The position numbers and the translations under genes were made by a program. The notes beneath the pieces were generated by a model that saw only the letters and a list, made by a program, of their open reading frames with translations, had not been told where the DNA came from and made no database searches. A stretch of DNA of 64,000 bases from Methylobacterium sp. 77. GTDB taxonomy: Bacteria > Pseudomonadota > Alphaproteobacteria > Rhizobiales > Beijerinckiaceae. The stretch covers positions 4,045,147 through 4,109,146 of the forward strand of contig NZ_KB910516.1 in assembly GCF_000372825.1 (NCBI RefSeq), given 5' to 3'. The stretch's first letter is position 1; the number at the start of each line of letters is the position of its first letter. Positions 56,383-64,000 of this stretch are shown here, one piece after another.

Positions 56383-57309
56383 ATGGACGGCACCCGCGCC
56401 GGAACACGCCCTTTCGACATCGAGGCCATCCGTCGGGAAATGGCCGATGATTTCGATGAAGAGCTGGAGATGGAACTCGAGGACGAGCGTCTTGAGCAGC
56501 TCGCCAGCGAGATCGGCACGAAAGCGCGGCCGGCGACGATGGATCGCAAGGTGTATTTTCGCGAGCTGTTCCGGCTGCAGCACGAGCTGGTCCGGCTGCA
56601 GGACTGGGTCCAGGCGCAGAAGCTACGAGTGGTCGTGATCTTCGAGGGTCGCGATTCCGCCGGCAAGGGCGGCGCGATCAAGCGGATCACCCAGCGTCTC
56701 AACCCGCGGGTCTGTCGGGTCGCCGCGCTTCCGGCTCCGAACGAGCGCGAGCGCACGCAATGGTACTTCCAGCGCTATGCCGCGCATCTGCCGGCCGGCG
56801 GCGAGATCGTCCTGTTCGACCGCTCCTGGTACAACCGGGCCGGTGTCGAGCGGGTGATGGGCTTCTGCACGCCGGAGCAGTACGAGGAGTTCTTTCAATC
56901 CGCCCCGGAATTCGAGCGCATGCTGGTGCGCTCGGGCATCATCGTGCTCAAATATTGGTTCTCGATCACCGACGAGGAGCAGGAGATGCGCTTCAACATG
57001 CGCATCCACGACCCCCTGAAACAGTGGAAGCTCTCGCCCATGGACGTGGAATCCCGCCGACGCTGGGAGGATTACACGAAGGCGAAGGAAGTGATGCTCG
57101 CCCGCACCCATATCCCAGAGGCGCCCTGGTGGGTGGTCGAGGCCGTGGACAAGAAGAGGGCCCGCCTCAACTGCATCAGCCATCTCCTGACGCAGATCCC
57201 CTACGGCGACGTGGAGCACCCGCCGGTGCATCTGCCCGAGCGCATGCGCCACGAGGATTATGCGCGCCAGCCGGTGGCGCCGGAGATGTTCGTCCCCGCC
57301 CTGTTCTGA
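56383..57309 (+). CDS. ppk2: polyphosphate kinase 2 (PPK2)
   Basis: 308 residues. After an acidic N-terminal extension (about 18-40), a P-loop kinase fold carries Walker A GRDSAGKGG (89-97), FDRSWYNRAG with Walker B Asp146, and the lid arginines of RFNMRIHDPLKQWKLS. It transfers phosphate between polyphosphate and nucleoside diphosphates or monophosphates; the class (I-III) cannot be fixed by eye. It makes GTP/ATP from polyphosphate reserves. A palindromic cluster lies upstream. Confidence 0.95.
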   Translation: MDGTRAGTRPFDIEAIRREMADDFDEELEMELEDERLEQLASEIGTKARPATMDRKVYFRELFRLQHELVRLQDWVQAQKLRVVVIFEGRDSAGKGGAIKRITQRLNPRVCRVAALPAPNERERTQWYFQRYAAHLPAGGEIVLFDRSWYNRAGVERVMGFCTPEQYEEFFQSAPEFERMLVRSGIIVLKYWFSITDEEQEMRFNMRIHDPLKQWKLSPMDVESRRRWEDYTKAKEVMLARTHIPEAPWWVVEAVDKKRARLNCISHLLTQIPYGDVEHPPVHLPERMRHEDYARQPVAPEMFVPALF

Positions 57310-57443
57310 CCGGATGGGGTGAATCGTCGGCCGGACCCGCGCAAAGTTTCCCGCCGTGGCCGCGGTTGCCCAAAGCGGCCCGTATCGGCAAAACCCGTTG
57401 TCGAACGGGCCGATCCCCGGCTGGTCGGACAATGGGACCCCGC

Positions 57444-58241
57444 ATGAACGCCACCGACGAGATCCTGTTCGACACCGACGATGCCGGTGTCGCCCGCATC
57501 GTTCTCAACCGGCCGCAGGCGCGCAACGCGCTGACTTTCGCGATGTATCAGGGCCTCATCGACCTGTGCGGGACGATCGAGGCGGACGAGCGGATCAAGG
57601 TCGTCGTCATCACCGGCGCCGGTGAGAAAGCCTTCGCCGCCGGCACCGACATCGCCCAATTCCGCGGCTTCTCCGGCGCCGAGGATGCCCTCGGCTACGA
57701 GCGCTTCATGGACAGGGTGCTCAGCGCGCTGGAACGCCTGCGCGTGCCCGTCATCGCCGCCATCGCCGGGGCCTGCACGGGCGGCGGGGCCGCCATCGCC
57801 GCCTCCTGCGACCTGCGCATCGCCACCCGCGATGCCCGGTTCGGATTCCCCATCGCGCGGACGCTGGGCAATTGCCTGTCGATGTCCAACCTCCGGCGCC
57901 TGTCCGGCCTCATCGGTCCGGCTCGGGTGAAGGACATGATCTTCACGGCCCGTCTGTTCGGCGCGGAGGAGGCGCTGGCGGCCGGCCTCGTCGGTGAAGT
58001 GGTGGAGGATGCCGCCGCCCTGCACGCCAGGGCCTCGGAGCTCGCGACCCTGATCGCCGGCCACGCTCCGCTGACCCTGCGCGCCACCAAGGAAGGTCTG
58101 CGCCGGCTCGCGGCCGAAGAGGACAGCGTGGATGAGCGTCCGGACGACGACCTCATCCTGCTCTGCTACACCAGCGCCGATTTCCGCGAGGGCATGGAGG
58201 CGTTCCTCGCCAAGCGCCCGCCGAACTGGACCGGCCGGTAA
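57444..58241 (+). CDS. crotonase-superfamily protein (enoyl-CoA hydratase/isomerase-like) lacking the hydratase glutamates
   Basis: 265 residues from ATG 57444 (in-frame ATG 57432 also possible). The fold is clear: RIVLNRPQARNAL, oxyanion hole GAGEKAFAAGTDIAQF and second oxyanion loop AGACTGGGAAIAAS. In hydratases the next residues are GGG-C-Glu-LA and Pro-Glu; here they read GGGAAIA and FPIARTLG, so both catalytic glutamates (Glu144/Glu164 of rat hydratase) are absent. It probably performs a different crotonase reaction or binds a CoA ester. It lies downstream of ppk2 on the same strand with a 134-base gap. Confidence 0.85.
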   Translation: MNATDEILFDTDDAGVARIVLNRPQARNALTFAMYQGLIDLCGTIEADERIKVVVITGAGEKAFAAGTDIAQFRGFSGAEDALGYERFMDRVLSALERLRVPVIAAIAGACTGGGAAIAASCDLRIATRDARFGFPIARTLGNCLSMSNLRRLSGLIGPARVKDMIFTARLFGAEEALAAGLVGEVVEDAAALHARASELATLIAGHAPLTLRATKEGLRRLAAEEDSVDERPDDDLILLCYTSADFREGMEAFLAKRPPNWTGR

Positions 58242-58431
58242 GGCGCTTTTCCAGATAAGGCGCTCTTCGAAGCGCTCCGCCCCGGTGCGGATGTGGGCAG
58301 CACGACACACCGGGTCGGGAAAGCGACCCGTCGCCTTGCTCCCTCGGCCCGGTTGCAGCCCTGTCATGTTCTTCATGATAGGGGTCGAGGAGGGGAAAGC
58401 TCGCCCTGGAACACGCTTTTTCCGAGGGATG

Positions 58432-59940
58432 ATGCGCCGCTCGTTTCGTCTCGCGACCGCCGCCGCCGCGCTGATAATGGGCTTTGCCGTTACGCGAGCC
58501 CATGCCCAGACCGCGGCGGAGGACACGGCGCGGCGTGCGCGCCTGGCGCTCGAGGGGCTCGACATCGGATCGGCGCGCGGCGCCGGCGGCGATCCGCAGA
58601 CCTCGGTGGCGCAGTCGGTGACCTCGGCCAAGCCTTCGGCCAACCTCAACACCTCGATCCAGGATTCGCTCGGACCCTATGGCGACCCCTACGGTGTGCG
58701 CTCGTTCCTGAAGACGAAGGGCATCGAGTACAGCCTCACCTATATCGGCGAGAGCTTCGGCAACGCGACCGGCGGGGCGCGGCGCGGCGCGATCTACGAG
58801 GGCCGCCTCGACGTCCAGTTCGATGCCGATCTCGACACGCTGCTCGGCTGGCAGGGGGCGGCCTTCCACACCAACCTCTACCTCATCCACGGCACCGGCC
58901 TGTCGCGCTACTACGTCAACAACTTCATCACGGTGAGCGCCATCGAAGCGCTGCCGTCCTCGCGGCTCTACGAACTCTGGATCGAGCAGAAGCTCTTCGA
59001 CGGGCAGTTCGGGCTCAAGGTCGGGCAGATCGCCGCCGATACCGAATTCGCGGTGAGCCAGACCGGCACGCTGTTCATCAACTCCACCTTCGGCTGGCCC
59101 AACATCATGGCCGAGGTGCTGCCGAGCGGCGGTCCGATCTATCCGCTGGCGGTGCCGGCGATCCGGGCGAAATACGTGCCGAACCAGAATTTCTCGCTGC
59201 AGGTCGGCATCTTCGACGGCGATCCGGCCGGGCCGAACCCGAGCGATCTCGATCCGCAGCGTCGCAACCGCACCGGCACGAATTTCCGCACCGGCGATCC
59301 CGCCCTGGTCATCGCCGAGGCCGCCTACGCGTACAATATCGCGCAGGGCGATGTCGGCGATCCGGGCACGGTGACCCTGGGCGGCTGGCACCATTTCGGC
59401 CGGTTCAACAGCCAGCGCTTCGACAATGCCGGTCGCTCGCTGGCCGATCCGTCCACCACCGGAATCGCCCGGCGCTTTCGCGGCGATAGCGGCCTCTACG
59501 GCATCATCGACCAGACCATCTACCGCGAGCCCGATGACCCGAACGACGGCGCCAGCGTGTTCGTGCGCCTCTCCGGATCACCGTCCGACCGCAACATCGT
59601 CGATTTCTACACCGATGCGGGCATCGCCTATAAGGGCCTGTTCAAGGGGCGGTCCGACGATACGATCGGCATCGCCTTCGCGCTCGCCCGCATCTCGGAC
59701 AGCGCGCGTGGATTCGACACCGATACGATCCTCCTCGGCGGCGGCAGCGGACCCCGGCGTAGCAGCGAGGCGGTGGTCGAGGCGACCTACCAGGCCGTGC
59801 TCGGGCCCGGCGTGACGGTGCAGCCCGACATCCAGTACATCTTCCGCCCGAGCGGCGGCGTGCCCAACCCGCGCGTTCCCGACGGTGCCCGGATCAAGAA
59901 CGCCGCCGTGTTCGGTTTGCGGGCGACGGTCCGGTATTGA
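58432..59940 (+). CDS. OprB-family carbohydrate porin
   Basis: 502 residues from ATG 58432 (MRRSFRL; ATG 58429 adjoins it). A Sec signal peptide (about 1-25, ending AHAQT) precedes a low-complexity linker (about 26-75) and a long beta-barrel with alternating strands such as YEGRLDVQFDADLDTLLGW and VTLGGWHHFGRF, the OprB signature. The last residues, GLRATVRY, end in an aromatic as outer-membrane proteins do. It is a sugar-selective outer-membrane channel. A strong GAGGG lies just upstream. Confidence 0.9.
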   Translation: MRRSFRLATAAAALIMGFAVTRAHAQTAAEDTARRARLALEGLDIGSARGAGGDPQTSVAQSVTSAKPSANLNTSIQDSLGPYGDPYGVRSFLKTKGIEYSLTYIGESFGNATGGARRGAIYEGRLDVQFDADLDTLLGWQGAAFHTNLYLIHGTGLSRYYVNNFITVSAIEALPSSRLYELWIEQKLFDGQFGLKVGQIAADTEFAVSQTGTLFINSTFGWPNIMAEVLPSGGPIYPLAVPAIRAKYVPNQNFSLQVGIFDGDPAGPNPSDLDPQRRNRTGTNFRTGDPALVIAEAAYAYNIAQGDVGDPGTVTLGGWHHFGRFNSQRFDNAGRSLADPSTTGIARRFRGDSGLYGIIDQTIYREPDDPNDGASVFVRLSGSPSDRNIVDFYTDAGIAYKGLFKGRSDDTIGIAFALARISDSARGFDTDTILLGGGSGPRRSSEAVVEATYQAVLGPGVTVQPDIQYIFRPSGGVPNPRVPDGARIKNAAVFGLRATVRY

Positions 59941-59986
59941 GAGGCCGACATCGGCATCCCATCGCGAGGCGGCAATCCAGGCCCGG

Positions 59987-60634
59987 TCATGGCTCCAGAC
60001 TGCCGCGATAGGCGACGATCAGACCGATGAGCGGCACCTGGATGGTGATGTCGAACGAGAACCGTCCGTCCGTCTCGGTCTCGAACGACGCGCCCGACGG
60101 CAGCAGGCGCCCGGGCATGGGAATGCCCAGGACCGACCACCGCCGTGGGACGAAGAACAGACGCTGCCGATCCCGGACCAGGGCGAGAGAGACGCGTACG
60201 ATCCCGAACCGCTCGACGAGAAGATAGTGATCCCGTCCCGCTCCGGCGGACTGGACCGAGGTGAAGACCTTTCCTCCGAAATCCCGAATCCACCGCTCGC
60301 CTCCCCGCTCCGGCACGAACGTCACGGTGACGGGCACGTCGGCGGTCGCGTCGGGAAATCCCATCGCCACTCCGATGATCCGCGCCAGAAACCCGGTTCC
60401 CCGTTCTACCCGCGCCGAGCCCCGCCAGCGGCGCGTCTCGAACGCGTCATGCAGTTCCCTGACCCGTGGCGGCAGCGCATCGAAGGCCGAGCCGAGAATC
60501 CGACGGTAGAGCGAGCCATCACGATCGTCCTCGCGGAAGCCCGACACGGTGGCACGATCGCGGAACAGCGCGTCGTCATCGCTCCATCGGTGCGGCGGCG
60601 GCGTCGCGGCTCCTGCGCGATCCGGTCGGCTCAC
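59987..60634 (-). CDS. DUF4166 domain protein
   Basis: 215 residues from GTG 60634, which overlaps the stop of the DCC-family gene as GTGA and so fixes the start. DUF4166 features: LYRRILGSAFDALPPRVREL near residue 40, the RGTGFLARIIGVAMGFP block, and IRDFGGKVFTSVQ, with an RRWSVLGIPMPG strand. These domains are often attached to NAD-binding or DCC partner proteins; the function is unknown. The first roughly 25 residues are Arg/Pro-rich and variable. Confidence 0.85.
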   Translation of the reverse strand: MSRPDRAGAATPPPHRWSDDDALFRDRATVSGFREDDRDGSLYRRILGSAFDALPPRVRELHDAFETRRWRGSARVERGTGFLARIIGVAMGFPDATADVPVTVTFVPERGGERWIRDFGGKVFTSVQSAGAGRDHYLLVERFGIVRVSLALVRDRQRLFFVPRRWSVLGIPMPGRLLPSGASFETETDGRFSFDITIQVPLIGLIVAYRGSLEP

Positions 60635-61056
60635 AGGATGCGGTCCCTGTAGTGCGGCGGAGCCATCCAGCAGGTTTCTCGCTCGCCGAACACGCGATAG
60701 CGGTTGCGCGCGATCCAGCGGTAGACGGGATCGCGCATCGCGGCGGGGATGATCCTCAGGATCGCGGCCAGCCTCCAGGGAAAGCCGAGCTTCTCGTAGA
60801 TGCTGAGCACGGCGTCGCTGTCCCGGCGCGCGCGACCCCCTTCGACGACGAGCATGCTGACCGGATCGTCCGGATCCATGCCGTGCTGGCGATAGAGCAT
60901 CTGTCCGACCTCGCTCTGCATGGAGGCCAGACGAAACACCGCGTGCCTGTCGCGTTCCAGGACGAACCGGGCATTGGCCGAGCACAGCACGCATTCGGCA
61001 TCGAACAGGATGACCGGACCGTTGAACGTGTCGTTGGCCTGCGGCGTCGCTCTCAT
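60631..61056 (-). CDS. thiol-disulfide oxidoreductase DCC-family protein
   Basis: 141 residues. The DCC hallmark reads LFDAECVLCSANARF (Asp, then CxxC), followed by the FRLASMQSEVGQ strand-helix and a membrane-proximal WRLAAILRIIPAAMRDPVYRW segment. Family members are thioredoxin-like and of unsettled role. Coupled by GTGA overlap to the DUF4166 gene, a pairing seen repeatedly in this family, so the two products probably cooperate. It follows the gabD-like gene by 5 bases on the same strand and may be co-transcribed. Confidence 0.9.
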   Translation of the reverse strand: MRATPQANDTFNGPVILFDAECVLCSANARFVLERDRHAVFRLASMQSEVGQMLYRQHGMDPDDPVSMLVVEGGRARRDSDAVLSIYEKLGFPWRLAAILRIIPAAMRDPVYRWIARNRYRVFGERETCWMAPPHYRDRIL

Positions 61057-61068
61057 GTGCTCACTTGC

Positions 61069-62505
61069 TCACGCGCTCGCCTGGCTGACGAACTTCGTCG
61101 TCAGGTAGGCCTCGATCGCTTCCGAGCCGCCTTCGCTGCCGTAGCCGGAATCCTTGACGCCGCCGAAGGGGGTCTCGGGAAAGGCGAGGCCGTGGTGGTT
61201 GATGCCGAGCATGCCGCTCTCGACGCGGGCGGCGATCTCCGTCGCGCGGGAGGCCGATCGGGTATAGGCGTAGGCGGCCAGACCATAGGGAAGGCGGTTC
61301 GCCTCGGCGAAGGCGGCCTCGTCGTCTGAGAAGCGCTGGACCAGGGCGACGGGGCCGAACGGCTCCTCGTTCATGATCCGCGCCGTGAGAGGCGTCTCGG
61401 CGAGCACGGTCGGTTCGAAGAAATTGCCGCGGTTGCCGATGCGCTTGCCGCCGGTGCGCAGCTCGGCCCCCTGCGCCACGGCATCGGCCACCAGGGATTC
61501 CATCGCCTCGCGCCGGCGGGCATGGATCAGCGGCCCCATCGTGGTCTCGGGGTCGAGCCCGTCGCCGACCTTGATGCTTCGCGCATGGGCCACGAACCCG
61601 TCGACGAAGCGGTCGTAGACGGAATCGTGGATGAGGAAGCGGGTCGGCGCGACGCAGACCTGGCCGGCATTGCGGAACTTGTTGGCGCCGAGGATCGAGA
61701 CGGCCTTCTCCACATCCGCGTCGGCGAAGATCAGGGCCGGGGCGTGCCCACCGAGTTCCATGGTGACGCGCTTCATGTGGCGCCCGGCCAGTGCCGCGAG
61801 CTCCTTGCCCACCACGGTCGAGCCGGTGAACGAGATCTTGGCGACGACCGGATGGGGGATGAGGTAGGCCGAGATCTCGGCCGGATCGCCGAAGACGAGG
61901 GATAGGACGTCTCCCGGTACGCCGGCATCGAGGAAGGCGCGGACGAGGGCGGCGCAACTGGCCGGCGTGTCCTCGGGGCCCTTCAGGATGACCGGGCAGC
62001 CGGTGCAGAGGGCCGCCGAGAGCTTGCGGACGGCCTGGTTGATCGGGAAGTTCCAGGGCGTGAAGGCGGCGACGACCCCCACCGGCTCGCGCAGGACCAT
62101 CTGGGTCACGCCCGAGAACCGTGCCGGGATGATGCGGCCGTAGGCGCGCTTCCCTTCCTCCGAGAACCAGTCGATGACGTCGGCGGCGGCCAGCGTCTCC
62201 ATCCGCGCTTCGGCCAGCGGCTTGCCCTGTTCCAGCGTCATCGTCCGGGCGATGTCCTCGACGCGGGCGCGCAGGAGGTCGGCGGCCCGGCGCATGATCT
62301 TGGCGCGCTCGAACGGCGCCACCTTGCGCCATTCCGCGAGGCCGCGCCGGGCGGCCTCCAGAGCGCGATCGAGATCACCCTTGGTCGCCACCGCGACGGT
62401 GCCGATCGTGTCGCCGGTGGCGGGGTTGAGGACGGGAATCGTTCGTGCATCGGAACCGGGCGTCCAGGTCCCGGCGATGTGAAGGGTCACGTCCGGATAG
62501 GTCAT
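61069..62505 (-). CDS. gabD: NAD(P)-dependent succinate-semialdehyde dehydrogenase-like ALDH
   Basis: 478 residues. All aldehyde dehydrogenase landmarks are present: FTPWNFPIN, the cofactor loop [12 protein letters not shown], catalytic Glu250 in TMELGGHAP and nucleophile Cys284 in NAGQVCVAP. Overall pattern is the GabD branch, which oxidises succinate semialdehyde to succinate (GABA shunt); 2-oxoglutarate semialdehyde is a possible alternative. No GABA transaminase is adjacent. It is followed by the DCC/DUF4166 pair after a 12-base gap. Confidence 0.9.
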   Translation of the reverse strand: MTYPDVTLHIAGTWTPGSDARTIPVLNPATGDTIGTVAVATKGDLDRALEAARRGLAEWRKVAPFERAKIMRRAADLLRARVEDIARTMTLEQGKPLAEARMETLAAADVIDWFSEEGKRAYGRIIPARFSGVTQMVLREPVGVVAAFTPWNFPINQAVRKLSAALCTGCPVILKGPEDTPASCAALVRAFLDAGVPGDVLSLVFGDPAEISAYLIPHPVVAKISFTGSTVVGKELAALAGRHMKRVTMELGGHAPALIFADADVEKAVSILGANKFRNAGQVCVAPTRFLIHDSVYDRFVDGFVAHARSIKVGDGLDPETTMGPLIHARRREAMESLVADAVAQGAELRTGGKRIGNRGNFFEPTVLAETPLTARIMNEEPFGPVALVQRFSDDEAAFAEANRLPYGLAAYAYTRSASRATEIAARVESGMLGINHHGLAFPETPFGGVKDSGYGSEGGSEAIEAYLTTKFVSQASA

Positions 62506-62593
62506 CGGCGGCTCACGCTGTTCAAGGAGCGTGGGTTTTCCGCCCTTCGCGTAACGGCCGCAACCCTCGTGGCCGCAATTCAGGCCCGCCGTC

Positions 62594-63385
62594 TCACGCG
62601 GCGATGCGAACCCTCGCCTCGTCGGCGCCCTTCACCGTCACCGTGCCGCCGCGCGTCGCCTGGAGCGTGCCGCCACGGGGAATCACGATCCAGCCATCCT
62701 TGCAATCGTCTATGGGCTCGGAGACCACCACGAGGCCGCTCTCGGTCTGGCGGTAATACAGGCTCGGCGGGCGGCCGTCGCAGGCCCAGCGAAAGGCCGT
62801 CAGCGTCTCGCCATCCGTGACGACGGAGGTGAAGCGCAGGGGCTCGGTGATGCCGGCGGCCTGCATCAGGTCGCGCACGGTGACAAGGGTCTCGGCCATG
62901 GCGCCGACCGGGTCCTCGGCGAGGCCGTTGGCCAGCGCCAACAGGAAGATCGCCTCGGAATCGGTGGTGCCCCGCCGTGCCTCGTAGAGCGAATCGGGTA
63001 TCAGCGCCTCGATCCGGCGCTTGATGCGGTGATAGCCGCCGATCTGGCCGTTATGCATGAACAGGTGCCGCCCATGGGCGAAGGGGTGGCAGTTCGCCCG
63101 CGTGGTGGCCGTGCCGGTGGACGCGCGGACATGGGCGAAGAACATCCGCGCACGAACCTGCTGGCAGAGATTGACGAGGTTCTCGTCCGACCAAGCCGGG
63201 CAGACGTCGCGATACTGGCCGGGATCGGCGCGCTCGCCGTACCAGCCGATGCCGAAACCGTCGCCATTGGTCTCGGTCTTCGCCTCCGTGGCGTGAAGCG
63301 ACTGATGCACCAGCGAGTGCGTCGGTGCGCAGACGAGATCGGTCAGGAAGACCGGATCACCGCTATAGGCGAGAAAGCGGCACAT
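62594..63385 (-). CDS. class II glutamine amidotransferase (YafJ/EgtC-like)
   Basis: 263 residues from ATG 63385, which exposes Cys2 (MCRFLAYSG) as the N-terminal nucleophile after Met removal; the upstream frame is therefore excluded. Ntn-hydrolase blocks: [33 protein letters not shown] and [12 protein letters not shown]. It releases ammonia from glutamine or hydrolyses a gamma-glutamyl amide, as EgtC does in ergothioneine synthesis; no egt genes are nearby, so the target is open. Confidence 0.92.
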   Translation of the reverse strand: MCRFLAYSGDPVFLTDLVCAPTHSLVHQSLHATEAKTETNGDGFGIGWYGERADPGQYRDVCPAWSDENLVNLCQQVRARMFFAHVRASTGTATTRANCHPFAHGRHLFMHNGQIGGYHRIKRRIEALIPDSLYEARRGTTDSEAIFLLALANGLAEDPVGAMAETLVTVRDLMQAAGITEPLRFTSVVTDGETLTAFRWACDGRPPSLYYRQTESGLVVVSEPIDDCKDGWIVIPRGGTLQATRGGTVTVKGADEARVRIAA

Positions 63386-63807
63386 GACTGAGCAACGACC
63401 CCCTCTGTCGGCAACCATCCCCGGACCGGGAAACAGAAACCGTTCCACACTTCTGCTCGATGGTCTTCGAACTGTAACATTCGTTCTTTTGCAGTGAACA
63501 GTTCGTTAATGCAGCGCAGCATGCCTGAACCTTGTGCGTCTGCGCAGGCAATGCGCAAATACGCTCCGTTCCATGCAGGCCGACCTCACGCATCCCGAGT
63601 GCCTTCCGGGTCCTAGCGGGTCACATAGCCCGTTTTGCGGCGGTTCCACCGATTTCGTTGCGGGACGCGCATGGCCGCTGTCGCGGATGAAACTCTTGCC
63701 GATAGCCGTCAGTCGGCGCAGCCTTTCGCACACACGAATCATTAACTCGGGGCCCGGTGCCCGCATGGCCGTCATCACGCCGGCCCTCATTTCCAGAAGG
63801 AGACCTC
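63386..63807. other. intergenic region between the amidotransferase and a response regulator
   Basis: About 422 bases. It holds two divergent promoters; the stretch 63470-63530 is A/T-richer with imperfect inverted GAACTGTAAC/GAACAGTTCG-like sequences. Open frames here look non-coding. Confidence 0.4.
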
Positions 63808-64000
63808 ATGGATCGCGACATCCTCACCGCAGCCGATACCGCCTTGCCGGCTCAGATCGATGGCCTTTTCGCTCTCGTGGTCGAGGACGATGCAGCGGTC
63901 CGCAACCTCGCCACCGCCATCCTGGAGGAGACGGATCTCGACGTCATCGCCTGTGACAGCGCGGAGGCGGCCATCGGCGTGCTGGAGCGCAAGGGCATGA
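63808..64000 (+). CDS. response regulator receiver protein, 5' part
   Basis: The gene runs off the window; 64 codons are visible. ATG 63808 follows an excellent AGAAGGAGA ribosome-binding site. After a roughly 20-residue leader comes ALVVEDDAAVRNLATAIL, the receiver start with the acidic pair, and DVIACDSAEAAIGVLE. The phospho-Asp, the rest of the receiver, and any output domain lie outside, so it may be a single-domain receiver. Confidence 0.85.
   Translation, partial: MDRDILTAADTALPAQIDGLFALVVEDDAAVRNLATAILEETDLDVIACDSAEAAIGVLERKGM

Overview
The window looks like chromosomal DNA of an alphaproteobacterium of the order Hyphomicrobiales (Rhizobiales), most likely Methylobacterium or a close relative. 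The evidence is the uniformly high G+C, the HWE-family histidine kinases, several Crp/Fnr regulators, a BA14K-type glycine-rich protein, an Omp25/31-like porin, an OprB porin, ThiC behind a TPP riboswitch, and two-subunit isoquinoline-oxidoreductase-like molybdoenzymes. The genus assignment is inference from gene content. No transposase, integrase, phage gene, CRISPR array or rRNA is visible. One tRNA gene (Thr, anticodon TGT) is present.

Layout. 1-1021 is the 3' part of a type III glutamine synthetase-like gene. 1440-5953 holds two HWE sensor kinases, the second overlapping a single-domain response regulator. 6116-10431 holds a DUF4239 membrane protein and an unusual redox cluster: an alpha/beta hydrolase fused to a gluconate-dehydrogenase small-subunit domain, a GMC oxidoreductase with a four-cysteine motif, and a small cupin. 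10535-13490 holds an SDR dehydrogenase, phosphoglucomutase and a DUF6894 protein. 13659-17214 is a cluster of three Crp/Fnr regulators around an unusually A/T-rich, gene-poor stretch. 17681-22700 holds a small membrane protein, a LuxR-type regulator, a PsiF-like secreted protein, a methyltransferase/glycosyltransferase pair and topoisomerase IB. 23001-26399 holds a bd-type oxidase subunit I without its subunit II, an atypical LuxR regulator and an atypical diguanylate cyclase.

26576-32656 holds tRNA-Thr, a Tat-exported molybdenum hydroxylase pair, a SLAC1/TehA-like channel and a cyclic-nucleotide-domain/thioredoxin-reductase-like fusion. 32835-36696 holds an outer-membrane beta-barrel, NudC, a HIT protein and a MocR regulator. 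The regulator is divergent from a probable amino-acid catabolic operon (omega-aminotransferase, tautomerase, DadA; 36921-40101). 40193-42286 is thiC with its TPP riboswitch. 42558-45207 holds a glycine-rich BA14K protein, an exported hydroxyisourate hydrolase, an OHCU decarboxylase and a DUF2721 protein.

45433-50937 is a complete D-glucarate island: permease, LysR regulator, glucarate dehydratase, ketodeoxyglucarate aldolase and tartronate-semialdehyde reductase. Both the permease and the dehydratase gene carry the same LysR-type operator upstream. 50967-64000 holds a TIGR01244 phosphatase-like protein, a basic amino-acid decarboxylase overlapping an acetyltransferase, a ZntB/CorA transporter, a paralogue of the small membrane protein at 17681, PPK2, a crotonase-fold protein lacking both catalytic glutamates, an OprB porin, a DCC/DUF4166 pair, succinate-semialdehyde dehydrogenase, a class II glutamine amidotransferase and the start of a response regulator.

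The best candidates for something new are the hydrolase/small-subunit fusion with its Fe-S-type GMC partner, the shared glucarate LysR box, the orphan CydA, the duplicated small membrane protein family, the exported urate-catabolism enzyme, and the decarboxylase-acetyltransferase pair. Gene starts were chosen from ribosome-binding sites, overlaps and family N-termini. Domain limits are by eye.
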